64,000 nt of DNA from FACHB-T130 sp042747725 (lineage in GTDB: Bacteria; Cyanobacteriota; Cyanobacteriia; Cyanobacteriales; FACHB-T130), in NCBI RefSeq assembly GCF_042747725.1, contig NZ_JBHZGO010000105.1, positions 62,001-126,000 of the forward strand, given 5' to 3'. The position numbers and the translations under genes were made by a program. Under the pieces are notes generated by a model. The model searched no databases. It saw nothing but the letters and a program-made list of their open reading frames with translations, and had not been told where the DNA came from. Positions within the stretch are counted from its first letter, which is position 1. Each line of letters begins with the position of its first letter. Shown piece after piece: positions 8,434-15,342 of the stretch.

Positions 8434-8901
8434 ATGGCATTCGTAAAACCTGAATTTAATCGTAAATTTGCTTCAAAACTGGCTCTAGTGGGTGCAGGGG
8501 CGCTTTTGTGCTTGATTCCCTCCGTAGAAGCGATCGCCAAAACCGTTGCTTCCACAAGTGCTGCGGCAGTTGAACCAACCGTTCTGGCGGCTCAACCCCA
8601 AGGTCACACCCAGCGGGTTCGATTTGCCAAAGGGAAAAGCTCAGCAGTTGTAGAATACTCAGTAGTGCGAGGGACTAGAGATATTTATCTGCTGGGTGCC
8701 AAGGCACGCCAGAAAATGACGATCAGCATTACCTCCCTTGAAGACAACGCTGTTTTTGATATCGTAGCTCCCAATGGGCGGATTATTGAGCAAGAGGCAA
8801 CTAGCTGGAGCGGCACATTGCCTAGAACCGGGGACTATAAGATCGTTGTTGGCGGGACTAGAGGGAACGCCAGTTACAGAATGCAAGTGGGGATTAAATA
8901 A
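8434..8901 (+). CDS. Exported protein, shared-leader family member 1
   Basis: 155 residues. The leader MAFVKPEFNRKFASKLAL followed by VGAGALLCLIPSVEA is an N-terminal extension plus Sec signal peptide almost the same as in the gene at 9841. The mature part ends in a compact beta domain with ITSLEDNAVFDIVAPNGR and LPRTGDYKIVVGG, the pattern of small exported beta-sandwich domains (PPC-like) found on cyanobacterial proteases and other secreted proteins. A strong terminator follows directly. No enzyme motif is present; a periplasmic or extracellular role is inferred. Confidence 0.78.
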   Translation: MAFVKPEFNRKFASKLALVGAGALLCLIPSVEAIAKTVASTSAAAVEPTVLAAQPQGHTQRVRFAKGKSSAVVEYSVVRGTRDIYLLGAKARQKMTISITSLEDNAVFDIVAPNGRIIEQEATSWSGTLPRTGDYKIVVGGTRGNASYRMQVGIK

Positions 8902-8921
8902 TCGTTCAATTTGTCAGAATT

Positions 8922-8960
8922 TCTCCCCGCCGGACGCTGTACTGGCGGGGGAATTTTTTT
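8922..8960 (+). terminator. Rho-independent terminator
   Basis: TCCCCGCC (8924-8931) pairs with GGCGGGGGA (8944-8952), followed by seven T residues to 8960. It is the clearest terminator in the window and ends the exported-protein gene 20 bases upstream. Confidence 0.88.
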
Positions 8961-8997
8961 GATAAATTGAATGGATTAACCAACAAATGACAAGCAG

Positions 8998-9465
8998 ATG
9001 TTAAAACTAGCTTTGGCGGGTGTAGGAGCATTTTTATTTCTGACCTCTTCGGTGTACGCTGGAGAACGGAGTGCCGAAAGCGATCGCTTTGAGTTTTTCC
9101 TGCAAAAAGCAGAAATTATCCATGTTCAACACTTAGAAAAAGTAGTTTTATCAACTTCCAACTCTATCGAACTCGCTCAACTTCTGAACACCCGCTGCCC
9201 ACCGAATACATCTTTATACCGTGCTGCTGAAACCAGAAACTATTTCGCCCAAATCTGCGCGGCTAAAGGGGGTACTTTCGTCTATATTGGGGGTGCCAAA
9301 AATGGAGCGGAAAACACAGTTAATGCGAGGATTCCCAGTAACAGTGGCGAACAGTTTGTTGCTGTTCAAGGCAATACCCGTCACATCCTTACCCAAAACC
9401 AGCTACGCATTCTTCAAGATAATAAAATCATCGTTAACGAAAGAGTGTTGCGATGGACTCAATAG
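8998..9465 (+). CDS. Exported protein, shared-leader family member 2
   Basis: 155 residues starting directly at MLKLALAGVGAFLFLTSSVYAG, a short signal peptide. The codons just upstream (reading T-N-D-K-Q) still match the NRKQ part of the leader in its neighbours, but an in-frame TAA lies before them, so the longer leader has decayed and translation now begins inside. The mature part has a pair of Cys residues (RCPPNTSLY, FAQICAAKGGTFVYIGGAKNG) and resembles the protein at 9841 around GTFYVGRAKNG. Function is unknown. It follows a terminator, so it should have its own promoter. Confidence 0.7.
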   Translation: MLKLALAGVGAFLFLTSSVYAGERSAESDRFEFFLQKAEIIHVQHLEKVVLSTSNSIELAQLLNTRCPPNTSLYRAAETRNYFAQICAAKGGTFVYIGGAKNGAENTVNARIPSNSGEQFVAVQGNTRHILTQNQLRILQDNKIIVNERVLRWTQ

Positions 9466-9488
9466 CGATGATTATAGGAATAAATTAG

Positions 9489-9677
9489 ATGCAAACGACA
9501 TCCGAGTATTTTTGTGCCTATTGCGGCGAACCAAATGTTACGTTTGTTGACATAAGTGCCGGGGGTCAGCAGTCTTATATTGAAGATTGCCAAGTCTGCT
9601 GTCGCCCGAATATTCTCTACATTCGGCTTGATGAAGAAACCCTTGACATTGAAATCGATAGCGAATACGAAGGCTAA
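9489..9677 (+). CDS. CPXCG-type cysteine-rich small protein
   Basis: 62 residues with two Cys pairs, FCAYCGEPN and DCQVCCRPN, forming a zinc-ribbon-like site, and an acidic tail DEETLDIEIDSEYEG. This matches the CPXCG-motif cysteine-rich protein family, usually 60-65 residues. The role is unknown. It starts 23 bp after the preceding exported-protein gene and may share its transcript; a short hairpin follows at 9798. Confidence 0.85.
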   Translation: MQTTSEYFCAYCGEPNVTFVDISAGGQQSYIEDCQVCCRPNILYIRLDEETLDIEIDSEYEG

Positions 9678-9797
9678 AGATAAAGTTTTATTACTTCCTA
9701 CCTAGCTTACTCGCAAAAGATTTTCTGGGATTTCTGGAAATGCCTTTCGCCCTTCTGAAGATGAAACTATCGACAAACAGATAGTTCCTCAAAAAAC

Positions 9798-9819
9798 AAC
9801 CGTAATCTTACGGTTTTTA
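9798..9819. terminator. Short bidirectional-type terminator hairpin
   Basis: A perfect AACCGTAA/TTACGGTT palindrome (9798-9805 and 9808-9815) flanked by AAAAAAC on the left and TTTTTAT on the right, so it could stop transcription either way. It separates the CPXCG gene from the gene at 9841, 25 bases further on. Confidence 0.55.
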
Positions 9820-9840
9820 TCTTCCAAGGAAGGTCAAATT

Positions 9841-10278
9841 ATGGCATTCATGAAACCTGAATTCAATCGCAAACAGGCTTTGAAATTAGCTTTAGCGGGC
9901 GCGGGAGCATTATTATTCTTAGCACCAGCGGTACAAGCAGCAGAACTCACAAAAGGTGCTTCCGGTGCAAGCGATCGCCCAATCCAACTAGCTGCTTCTA
10001 ACGATTGCATCAACGACATCGCAGAAGGTTTCTCTGTCGAAACAACCAATCATTATGTAGGAATTTGTTACACCCGCAAAGGCACCTTCTACGTGGGTCG
10101 TGCTAAGAATGGCAGAGGTAGCATTCTTCTCCCTGTTTCTTCTCAAAAGAAAAATGTCTATGTCGCCAAAAACGGTCGGTACACTTACACTCTGAATTTG
10201 AATACAAATCAGTTAATTATTACCTTACCTAATGGCAGACGCTCTATCGAAAGAGTCGTGAGAGTATTCGATTCCTAA
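9841..10278 (+). CDS. Exported protein, shared-leader family member 3
   Basis: 145 residues. The leader MAFMKPEFNRKQALKLALAG and the hydrophobic run ending VQAAE match the gene at 8434 nearly residue for residue, while the mature domain is different from it and instead resembles member 2: two Cys (NDCINDIA, GICYTRKGTFYVGRAKNG) and a repetitive beta C-terminus (YTYTLNLNTNQLIITLPNG). An AAGGAAGG Shine-Dalgarno lies about eight bases before the ATG. A strong terminator follows at 10332. Secreted; function unknown. Confidence 0.78.
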   Translation: MAFMKPEFNRKQALKLALAGAGALLFLAPAVQAAELTKGASGASDRPIQLAASNDCINDIAEGFSVETTNHYVGICYTRKGTFYVGRAKNGRGSILLPVSSQKKNVYVAKNGRYTYTLNLNTNQLIITLPNGRRSIERVVRVFDS

Positions 10279-10331
10279 TTCTTCTCAAGCAGCTCAGAAT
10301 TGTTAAGTTTTTAATTCTTCGCTCTCTTCTC

Positions 10332-10363
10332 ACACCCAGATGCCCTCATCTGGGTGTTTCTTT
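10332..10363 (+). terminator. Rho-independent terminator
   Basis: ACACCCAGATG (10332-10342) pairs perfectly with CATCTGGGTGT (10347-10357), loop CCCT, then TTCTTT. It ends the exported-protein gene that stops at 10278. Confidence 0.85.
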
Positions 10364-10398
10364 ATGCTTAAAAAAGCTGGGAATAAAATGCTAATAAG

Positions 10399-10417
10399 CG
10401 TTACTAAATTGGTAACG
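10399..10417. promoter_or_regulatory. Possible operator palindrome
   Basis: CGTTAC-N7-GTAACG, a perfect 6-bp inverted repeat, lies 77 bases before the ATG at 10494 and after the preceding terminator, the place for an operator. No regulator is identifiable, so this is only a candidate. Confidence 0.3.
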
Positions 10418-10493
10418 AATAAGAATTTTTAGCCAAAAAAGTGGCACGGTAGGAACTAAATTGCTTGCAACTTTCTTGAGGTACACCAGTTTT

Positions 10494-10925
10494 ATGAAAC
10501 TTGTTCATATCCTACCCGCAACGCTGATGATGGTGGGAACGCTGGCGATCGCTGCCCCGCCACTCATGCCATGCGGTGCCCCAAACACGCGCCCAGTCTC
10601 GGTGACATCAGGCGGGACGAGGACAAGCAGCGGCATTGAAGGGCAGGTATTGATTGGCCCTGTATGCCCTGTCCAACGGATAGGCGATGATTGTGCAGAT
10701 CGTCCCTTTCAAGCAAGCATTACGGTTCTGAATCAGCGGGGTCAAATTGTGACTCGCATCAAAACTGACGGACAAGGGAAATTTCAGATAAAACTTAAGC
10801 CAGGAAAATATACGATTCGCCCAGAATCTCCTGGCGTTCTTCCACGCGCAGCAGAACAAACTATTACGGTGACAGGCAGAAAGTTCGCGCCGATTCAAAT
10901 TACTTACGACAGCGGCATCCGGTAA
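10494..10925 (+). CDS. Exported protein with a prealbumin/carboxypeptidase-regulatory-like fold
   Basis: 143 residues from the ATG at 10494, chosen because TGAGG lies nine to thirteen bases before it and the signal peptide MKLVHILPATLMMVGTLAIA starts there; an upstream start at 10461 adds eleven residues. After the signal peptide come GIEGQVLIGPVCPVQ and the strand pattern ITVLNQRGQIVTRIKTDGQG, KFQIKLKPGKYTIRP, then VTGRKFAPIQITYD. This is the carboxypeptidase-regulatory (transthyretin-like) beta-sandwich used as an extracellular structural module. Two Cys in the VCPVQRIGDDCADRP stretch may form a disulfide. Confidence 0.78.
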   Translation: MKLVHILPATLMMVGTLAIAAPPLMPCGAPNTRPVSVTSGGTRTSSGIEGQVLIGPVCPVQRIGDDCADRPFQASITVLNQRGQIVTRIKTDGQGKFQIKLKPGKYTIRPESPGVLPRAAEQTITVTGRKFAPIQITYDSGIR

Positions 10926-11121
10926 CTCAGAATTATCCAGTGAATGTGTTTAAAGATTTTTAAAGTTTTCCTAGAAGCGATCGCTTCTTTGGAGCTAGTG
11001 TGCAATACGGTTCAGTGAAGCTTTTTATGCAGCACTGAAGATCCCTCCTAGCCCCTCTTAACAAGAAATTAGCCCTAGGGGGTTGAAAGGATCTCCAAGG
11101 ATGACGCTTCCTCACCCTGAG

Positions 11122-11784
11122 TTACGAATGAGTTTCCCGTGTCTGTCCGTCGATAACAGCACTCCAGTCATCATTATTCACCGCCGCTTCCAGCTTTTGC
11201 TGCCGCTTGGCATCACTTTCCTCTGCATCTGCCAAATCCTTGGTGAGCGTCGTATCAGCCATCGCTTTGCGGAGTTTGAGCTTTTTCTCCTCATAGGCGT
11301 TGCGCTCTTCCAGCGACATCGCTGCTTTTGCAACTTCGCCCACAGTGCTAGCCCACATCCCGCTGACATCAGCGTTACCAGGCGGAACGCTGCCGAGTTC
11401 TGAAATCCACGCCTCTCGCAAATTTTCCATGTCCGTGCGCTTCGGGAACTTGAACGCCTGCACCCGCACGAAAGCGCAAGTTTCTCTGCCATTTTGAGCG
11501 ACATGACCGTTCAGGGAAAGCAGCACATTCCGCGAGTAGCCGATGTATTGCGTCTGGCGTTGGGTATTTAACACGGCGTACACCCCAGCAATTTTCGCAT
11601 TCTGGACGCGATCGCACCAGTCCTGAAGCGGCAGCACTTCAGTTCCATCGTTTTCCACCTCGGCAGGAATAGCTATCTCAGGGGCAGCGTGTTCGTCGTC
11701 TGAGCTATACAAAAAGTCGTGCAGCCCCCGGTGCCCTTCGGGTACATTTTGGTGTTCAACGGGCACATTCTGGTTTGTCTCCAC
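11122..11784 (-). CDS. GIY-YIG nuclease-fold protein
   Basis: 220 residues. A GIY-YIG core sits near residues 66-115: AGVYAVLN, then QTQYIGYSRNV, with the downstream Glu in NLREAWISELG. Flanks are an acidic N-terminus with duplicated NVPVEHQNVPEGH and a long charged C-terminal helix (EERNAYEEKKLKLRKAMAD). Such proteins are common in cyanobacteria and plastids; a nucleic-acid-cleaving role is a family inference. It stands alone, with 200-bp spacers on both sides. Confidence 0.85.
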   Translation of the reverse strand: METNQNVPVEHQNVPEGHRGLHDFLYSSDDEHAAPEIAIPAEVENDGTEVLPLQDWCDRVQNAKIAGVYAVLNTQRQTQYIGYSRNVLLSLNGHVAQNGRETCAFVRVQAFKFPKRTDMENLREAWISELGSVPPGNADVSGMWASTVGEVAKAAMSLEERNAYEEKKLKLRKAMADTTLTKDLADAEESDAKRQQKLEAAVNNDDWSAVIDGQTRETHS

Positions 11785-11936
11785 CTGAATTAGTCTCCAT
11801 TCAATGAATTTGCCGCCGGGAGTCGGTCAATCCTGGGATTTATCCACTACCCATAACTTGTTTATAGTTTAGGGCGTGGGCAGTGGTGATTTCAGTCCCG
11901 CTTAGTATGACTAAGTATTAATACAGAAATCTATTA

Positions 11937-11968
11937 ACGAACCGCCAAGATGCCAAGGACGCGAAGTA
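11937..11968. repeat. AACGAACCGCCAAG-type dispersed repeat
   Basis: AACGAACCGCCAAGATGCC followed by AAGGACGCGAAG matches the unit near 6232-6262. Two copies in one window, both intergenic, mark a dispersed short repeat, not a gene. Confidence 0.6.
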
Positions 11969-11982
11969 AGAGAAGAATTAGT

Positions 11983-12348
11983 TCACCGAGTGGTTTGCAT
12001 ATAGCTCAACAGCCAATTCGCCGCTGTCGCCCGACGAGTCTGTCTGGGGCCAAATTCACCCAATTTGTAGCCTTTAAAGCCGAGTTGTTCTTTTAGTAGT
12101 TGCTTGTTCTCTGGCGGAATCGAGCGGGTCAGCTTTACCGTTGGTGGACGGTTTGCAATAAAATCAGGCGGCTGCGGATATTCATCTTGCCATTCTGGGA
12201 GAAGTTCGCTGGCGTCCCATTGATTCGCGGCTGTGTCGTAGCGATAACCCAAGCATTGCCACAGCAGTTGGTTGACTGTGGCATCATCAATTTCATCGTT
12301 TAGGATAGCCCAAATCGTTTCGGTATTCAGCGGCGGTAAGTTAGACAT
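11983..12348 (-). CDS. DUF1823 family protein
   Basis: 121 residues from the ATG at 12348 (a TTG at 12360 is in frame but weaker). The family signature is present: IWAILNDEIDDATVNQLLWQ, LGYRYD, WPEWQDEYPQPPDFIANRPP-like text (here LLPEWQDEYPQPPDFI) and the C-terminal GPRQTRRATAANWLLSYM. DUF1823 proteins occur in cyanobacteria and plastid-bearing eukaryotes; the function is unknown. No partner gene is evident. Confidence 0.88.
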   Translation of the reverse strand: MSNLPPLNTETIWAILNDEIDDATVNQLLWQCLGYRYDTAANQWDASELLPEWQDEYPQPPDFIANRPPTVKLTRSIPPENKQLLKEQLGFKGYKLGEFGPRQTRRATAANWLLSYMQTTR

Positions 12349-12395
12349 GAGAATAAACAATTGACAACAAAAACTGTATCAATAAAATTCAGCTT

Positions 12396-12487
12396 CAGGA
12401 CTTACGCAACATCACCACATCTGAGGGCAACCACAGGGGGATTGAACCCGAAAAAACGCTATATGTATAAGCTTTGCGTAAGTCCTG
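12396..12487. mobile_element. 92-bp MITE with target-site duplication
   Basis: Perfect 14-bp terminal inverted repeats CAGGACTTACGCAA (12396-12409) and TTGCGTAAGTCCTG (12474-12487) enclose 64 bp of noncoding DNA. The element is flanked on both sides by AGCTT (12391-12395 and 12488-12492), a 5-bp direct repeat that marks the insertion site. It encodes no protein and must have been moved in trans. It lies in the spacer between the DUF1823 gene and the kinase gene. Confidence 0.85.
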
Positions 12488-12563
12488 AGCTTTTTTCCCT
12501 TAGCAAATATCTCTGGAGAATTCTATTCGCCCTTTTTACAAAAATGGTACGCTCTCAGTGCTT

Positions 12564-14135
12564 TTAACTTGCCAAAAGTTGATTCCTTATGTTAGCAGTT
12601 GCTTCCTCCTGGGTGTGCCAAACTGGAATCTCAATACAAAATTCCGTTCCTTGTTCGGGTACCGATACGCAATTAAGCGAACCCTTATGCTTCTCCACCA
12701 CAATCTGATAGCTGATGGATAACCCTAGTCCAGTGCCTTTACCGACAGGCTTGGTAGTAAAAAATGGTTCAAATAATCGGGCTTTAACATCTTCATTCAT
12801 GCCCTGTCCGTTATCACCAATCCGCACAACAATCGTATTGGAAGGGGTAAGTTCTGTGCGAATCGAAATTTTACTGGGTTTGTTGAGTAATTCATCCGAA
12901 CTGCGAACCCCTGAAAAGGAGCATCCATTTGGGGCTTCGCTACTGTAACGCTCTAGCTCATCAATCGCATTGCCGAGCAGATTCATAAATACCTGGCTCA
13001 TTTGCCCTGGGTAACATTCCACCAAAGGTAAATCAGCATACTCTTTAATCACTTCAATCTCTGCATGGTTGCCATGTGCTTTCAGCCGGTTTTGCAAAAT
13101 TAGCAAGGTGTTATCAATCCCTTCATGAATGTTCACCTGCTGCATAACCTGTTCATCATTGCGAGAAAAATTCCGCAACGATAGCACAATCTGATGAATG
13201 CGCTTTGCCCCTATTTCCATTGAAGACATCACTTTAGGCAGGTCTTCTCTGAGAAAATCTATATCGATTTCGGCGATTTTTTCTTGCATCAGGCAGCTAG
13301 GATTGGGGCACTCTTGCTCGTAAAGCGTCACTAAATCGAGCAAATTCTGCACATAGTCAATTGCATAATTCAGGTTCCCGTAGATAAAGCTGACGGGGTT
13401 GTTGATTTCATGAGCCACACCTGCTACTAAACATCCCAGATTGGACATTTTTTCTTTTTCAACGAGTTGGGATTGGACTTGTTGCAGGTCGTGCAAAGCT
13501 TGCTCTAAATGCTTTGCTTGAGCGTTCGCTTGGGCAGTGGTGGCACAACTTTGCTCGTAGAGTTCCGCTTGATGAACGTCAATGGCTAGTTGTTCAACAT
13601 CACTTTCTTTTTGATACTGGCTCACCACTGCATCTAGAGCTTCAAGCAGGTTGGTGGAAGACTCTGTGAGAATGTAGTGCAGATGCGGATTGTCTGATGT
13701 CAGTTCTTCAGGGGTTGCTTGGGCGATCGCTCTCGCTTGCGCGATATATTGGCGTATGTGCCGATCTAAATTTAGAGGTGGCTCAAAGTACATTGACCGA
13801 ACAACTGGTGATGGTTGACCCGGTAGTTTCATCTCCGGATTGCCCTCGATCAAACCACTGTGCGACCTTTCCATCAAATCCAGGTCAGCTTGCAAAGTAG
13901 AGCGCAATTTCTCCTGTTCGGCAATATCTTTTGTACAGACCAGTCTTAAGCCGAACAGTGCCGTGCGTTGGGATAACATCCGCTGACGACCACTGACATT
14001 GACCACCGCCGCGTTAATTTCCCGCACTGTGTTAATTTCGTTTAAATGTAAATAATTAGTCAAGACAAGTACCGGCAATACTTCAAAGAACCATAAAGAT
14101 TGCGGAATTATACCATTAGCCGTTTTTTTTGTCAT
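12564..14135 (-). CDS. Histidine kinase with PilJ-type sensory domain
   Basis: 523 residues. The N-terminus carries a PilJ-type domain (INAAVVNVSGRQRMLSQRTA, about 40-60), a four-helix sensor known from type IV pilus chemotaxis proteins. A coiled-coil linker (QAKHLEQALHDLQQVQSQLV) leads to the HisKA domain with phosphoacceptor HEINNP near residue 242 and then the catalytic domain (NLLGNAIDELE, GDNGQGM, EPFFTTKPVGKGTGLGLS). No second membrane helix is visible, and only a weak N-terminal hydrophobic stretch (LPVLVLTNYL), so it may be soluble or singly anchored. No response regulator is adjacent. It is close kin to the decayed gene upstream and to the CBS kinase at 27329. Confidence 0.92.
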   Translation of the reverse strand: MTKKTANGIIPQSLWFFEVLPVLVLTNYLHLNEINTVREINAAVVNVSGRQRMLSQRTALFGLRLVCTKDIAEQEKLRSTLQADLDLMERSHSGLIEGNPEMKLPGQPSPVVRSMYFEPPLNLDRHIRQYIAQARAIAQATPEELTSDNPHLHYILTESSTNLLEALDAVVSQYQKESDVEQLAIDVHQAELYEQSCATTAQANAQAKHLEQALHDLQQVQSQLVEKEKMSNLGCLVAGVAHEINNPVSFIYGNLNYAIDYVQNLLDLVTLYEQECPNPSCLMQEKIAEIDIDFLREDLPKVMSSMEIGAKRIHQIVLSLRNFSRNDEQVMQQVNIHEGIDNTLLILQNRLKAHGNHAEIEVIKEYADLPLVECYPGQMSQVFMNLLGNAIDELERYSSEAPNGCSFSGVRSSDELLNKPSKISIRTELTPSNTIVVRIGDNGQGMNEDVKARLFEPFFTTKPVGKGTGLGLSISYQIVVEKHKGSLNCVSVPEQGTEFCIEIPVWHTQEEATANIRNQLLAS

Positions 14136-14372
14136 GGTACTTGTTAGAGCTTTTTTGAAGTGAGAAGCAAAAAAACCGCGAATTTAGTGTATAGTCACGT
14201 AAATCTATGACTAAGTTCCAGTTTACTTGTAATTAAAGATGCAGCTTTGACTTCCTCCGAATTGTGGCTTGGCTAGTACTGAAAAACTATGAACGAAAGC
14301 GGTGCCAAATTTAGTGCATTTTTATACGGATTAAAAAAATTAATGTTACCTAAAGGCGGCAGCTTCTGTGAA

Positions 14373-15062
14373 TTAGTCGGACTGATTAAATATTTTGCAC
14401 TCAGCAGGCAAGGCATCGCCAAGTAGCTGTCGGAAGCTGGCATAATATATGCCTACAGAAGTCTGGTAAACGGGGGATGCTTCGCCTCGTAGCTTTTCCT
14501 CGGTATTAGAGGAAGTCGGGAGGGTTTTTTCTCTCATCCACTCTTGTTCCTCAGTTTTCGTTCCTGCTTCTAGAGCATCAATCGCATTGCTGAGAATGTT
14601 CATAAATACCTGGTTTAGCTGGTCTGGGTAGCATTCTAACAGTGGCAAATTGTCGAATTCTTTAAAAACTTGAATGGGGCAATTCTGGCATTTTGTCGTT
14701 TTCAAGCGATGCTGCAAAATTAAAAGCGTGTTGTCAATGCCTTCGTGAATATCAACCAACTTCATCTCAGCTTCATCTAACCGCGAGAAGTTTCGCAAAC
14801 CCAGGACAATTTGCCAAATTCTGTCTGCTCCCAAATGCATGGAATTGAGAAGATTGGGTAAGTCATCAATCAGAAATTATAGCTCAATCGCTTCAGCTTT
14901 TTCCTGAACGGTTATTGGGTTGGCGTGAACCAGGTTATCGCCGATGAAATTCACCAGGTTGTTAATTTCGTGGGCGATACCGGCAACTAGATAGCCGAGG
15001 CTGGAAATTTTTTCGGTTTGAATCAGTTGGGTTTGGGTTTGTTGTAACTGTTTTACTGACTA
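14373..15062 (-). pseudogene. Decayed histidine kinase
   Basis: Remnant of the same kinase family as its neighbour. Reading from 15062 down, the frame gives LQQTQTQLIQTEKISSLGYL and GIAHEINN, then about 17 residues found in the intact kinases are missing, and an in-frame TAA stop interrupts at 14877-14879. The frame resumes (FLIDDLPNLLNSMHLGADRI, LGLRNFSRLDEAEMKLVDIH, NILSNAIDALEAG) but ends at 14373 with unrelated sequence before any of the ATP-binding G boxes. A TAG stop also lies just upstream of 15062. It is broken at both ends and cannot be an active kinase; a 155-residue open frame from 14840 survives. Confidence 0.85.
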
Positions 15063-15342
15063 CAAACAATTGCCCCGATATAACTCAAGGAAATTCCCCC
15101 TTTTTTCTAGCTCGGCGGCGCTCCCTTCGCGATCGCTAGGGGGGATCAAAACGCGACTGGCAGTTCAAGAAGACTTGTGTGTACACGGTAGCCCGAAAAG
15201 CAGGGAACCCCAAGAAAGCCATCTCTTGGGGTTCCGGGAAATTATGGGAATCAAGCGGACATGATATGACTCACCAGCGGGGGAGGCGGGAAGTTTTTAG
15301 TGATTACCTACCCATTCCCTTTCCCCAACTCCGATTTGTGAA

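Noticed and set aside
12361..12567. 68-codon open frame across the MITE
   Set aside because: It crosses both ends of the element and has no start signal or homologous look.
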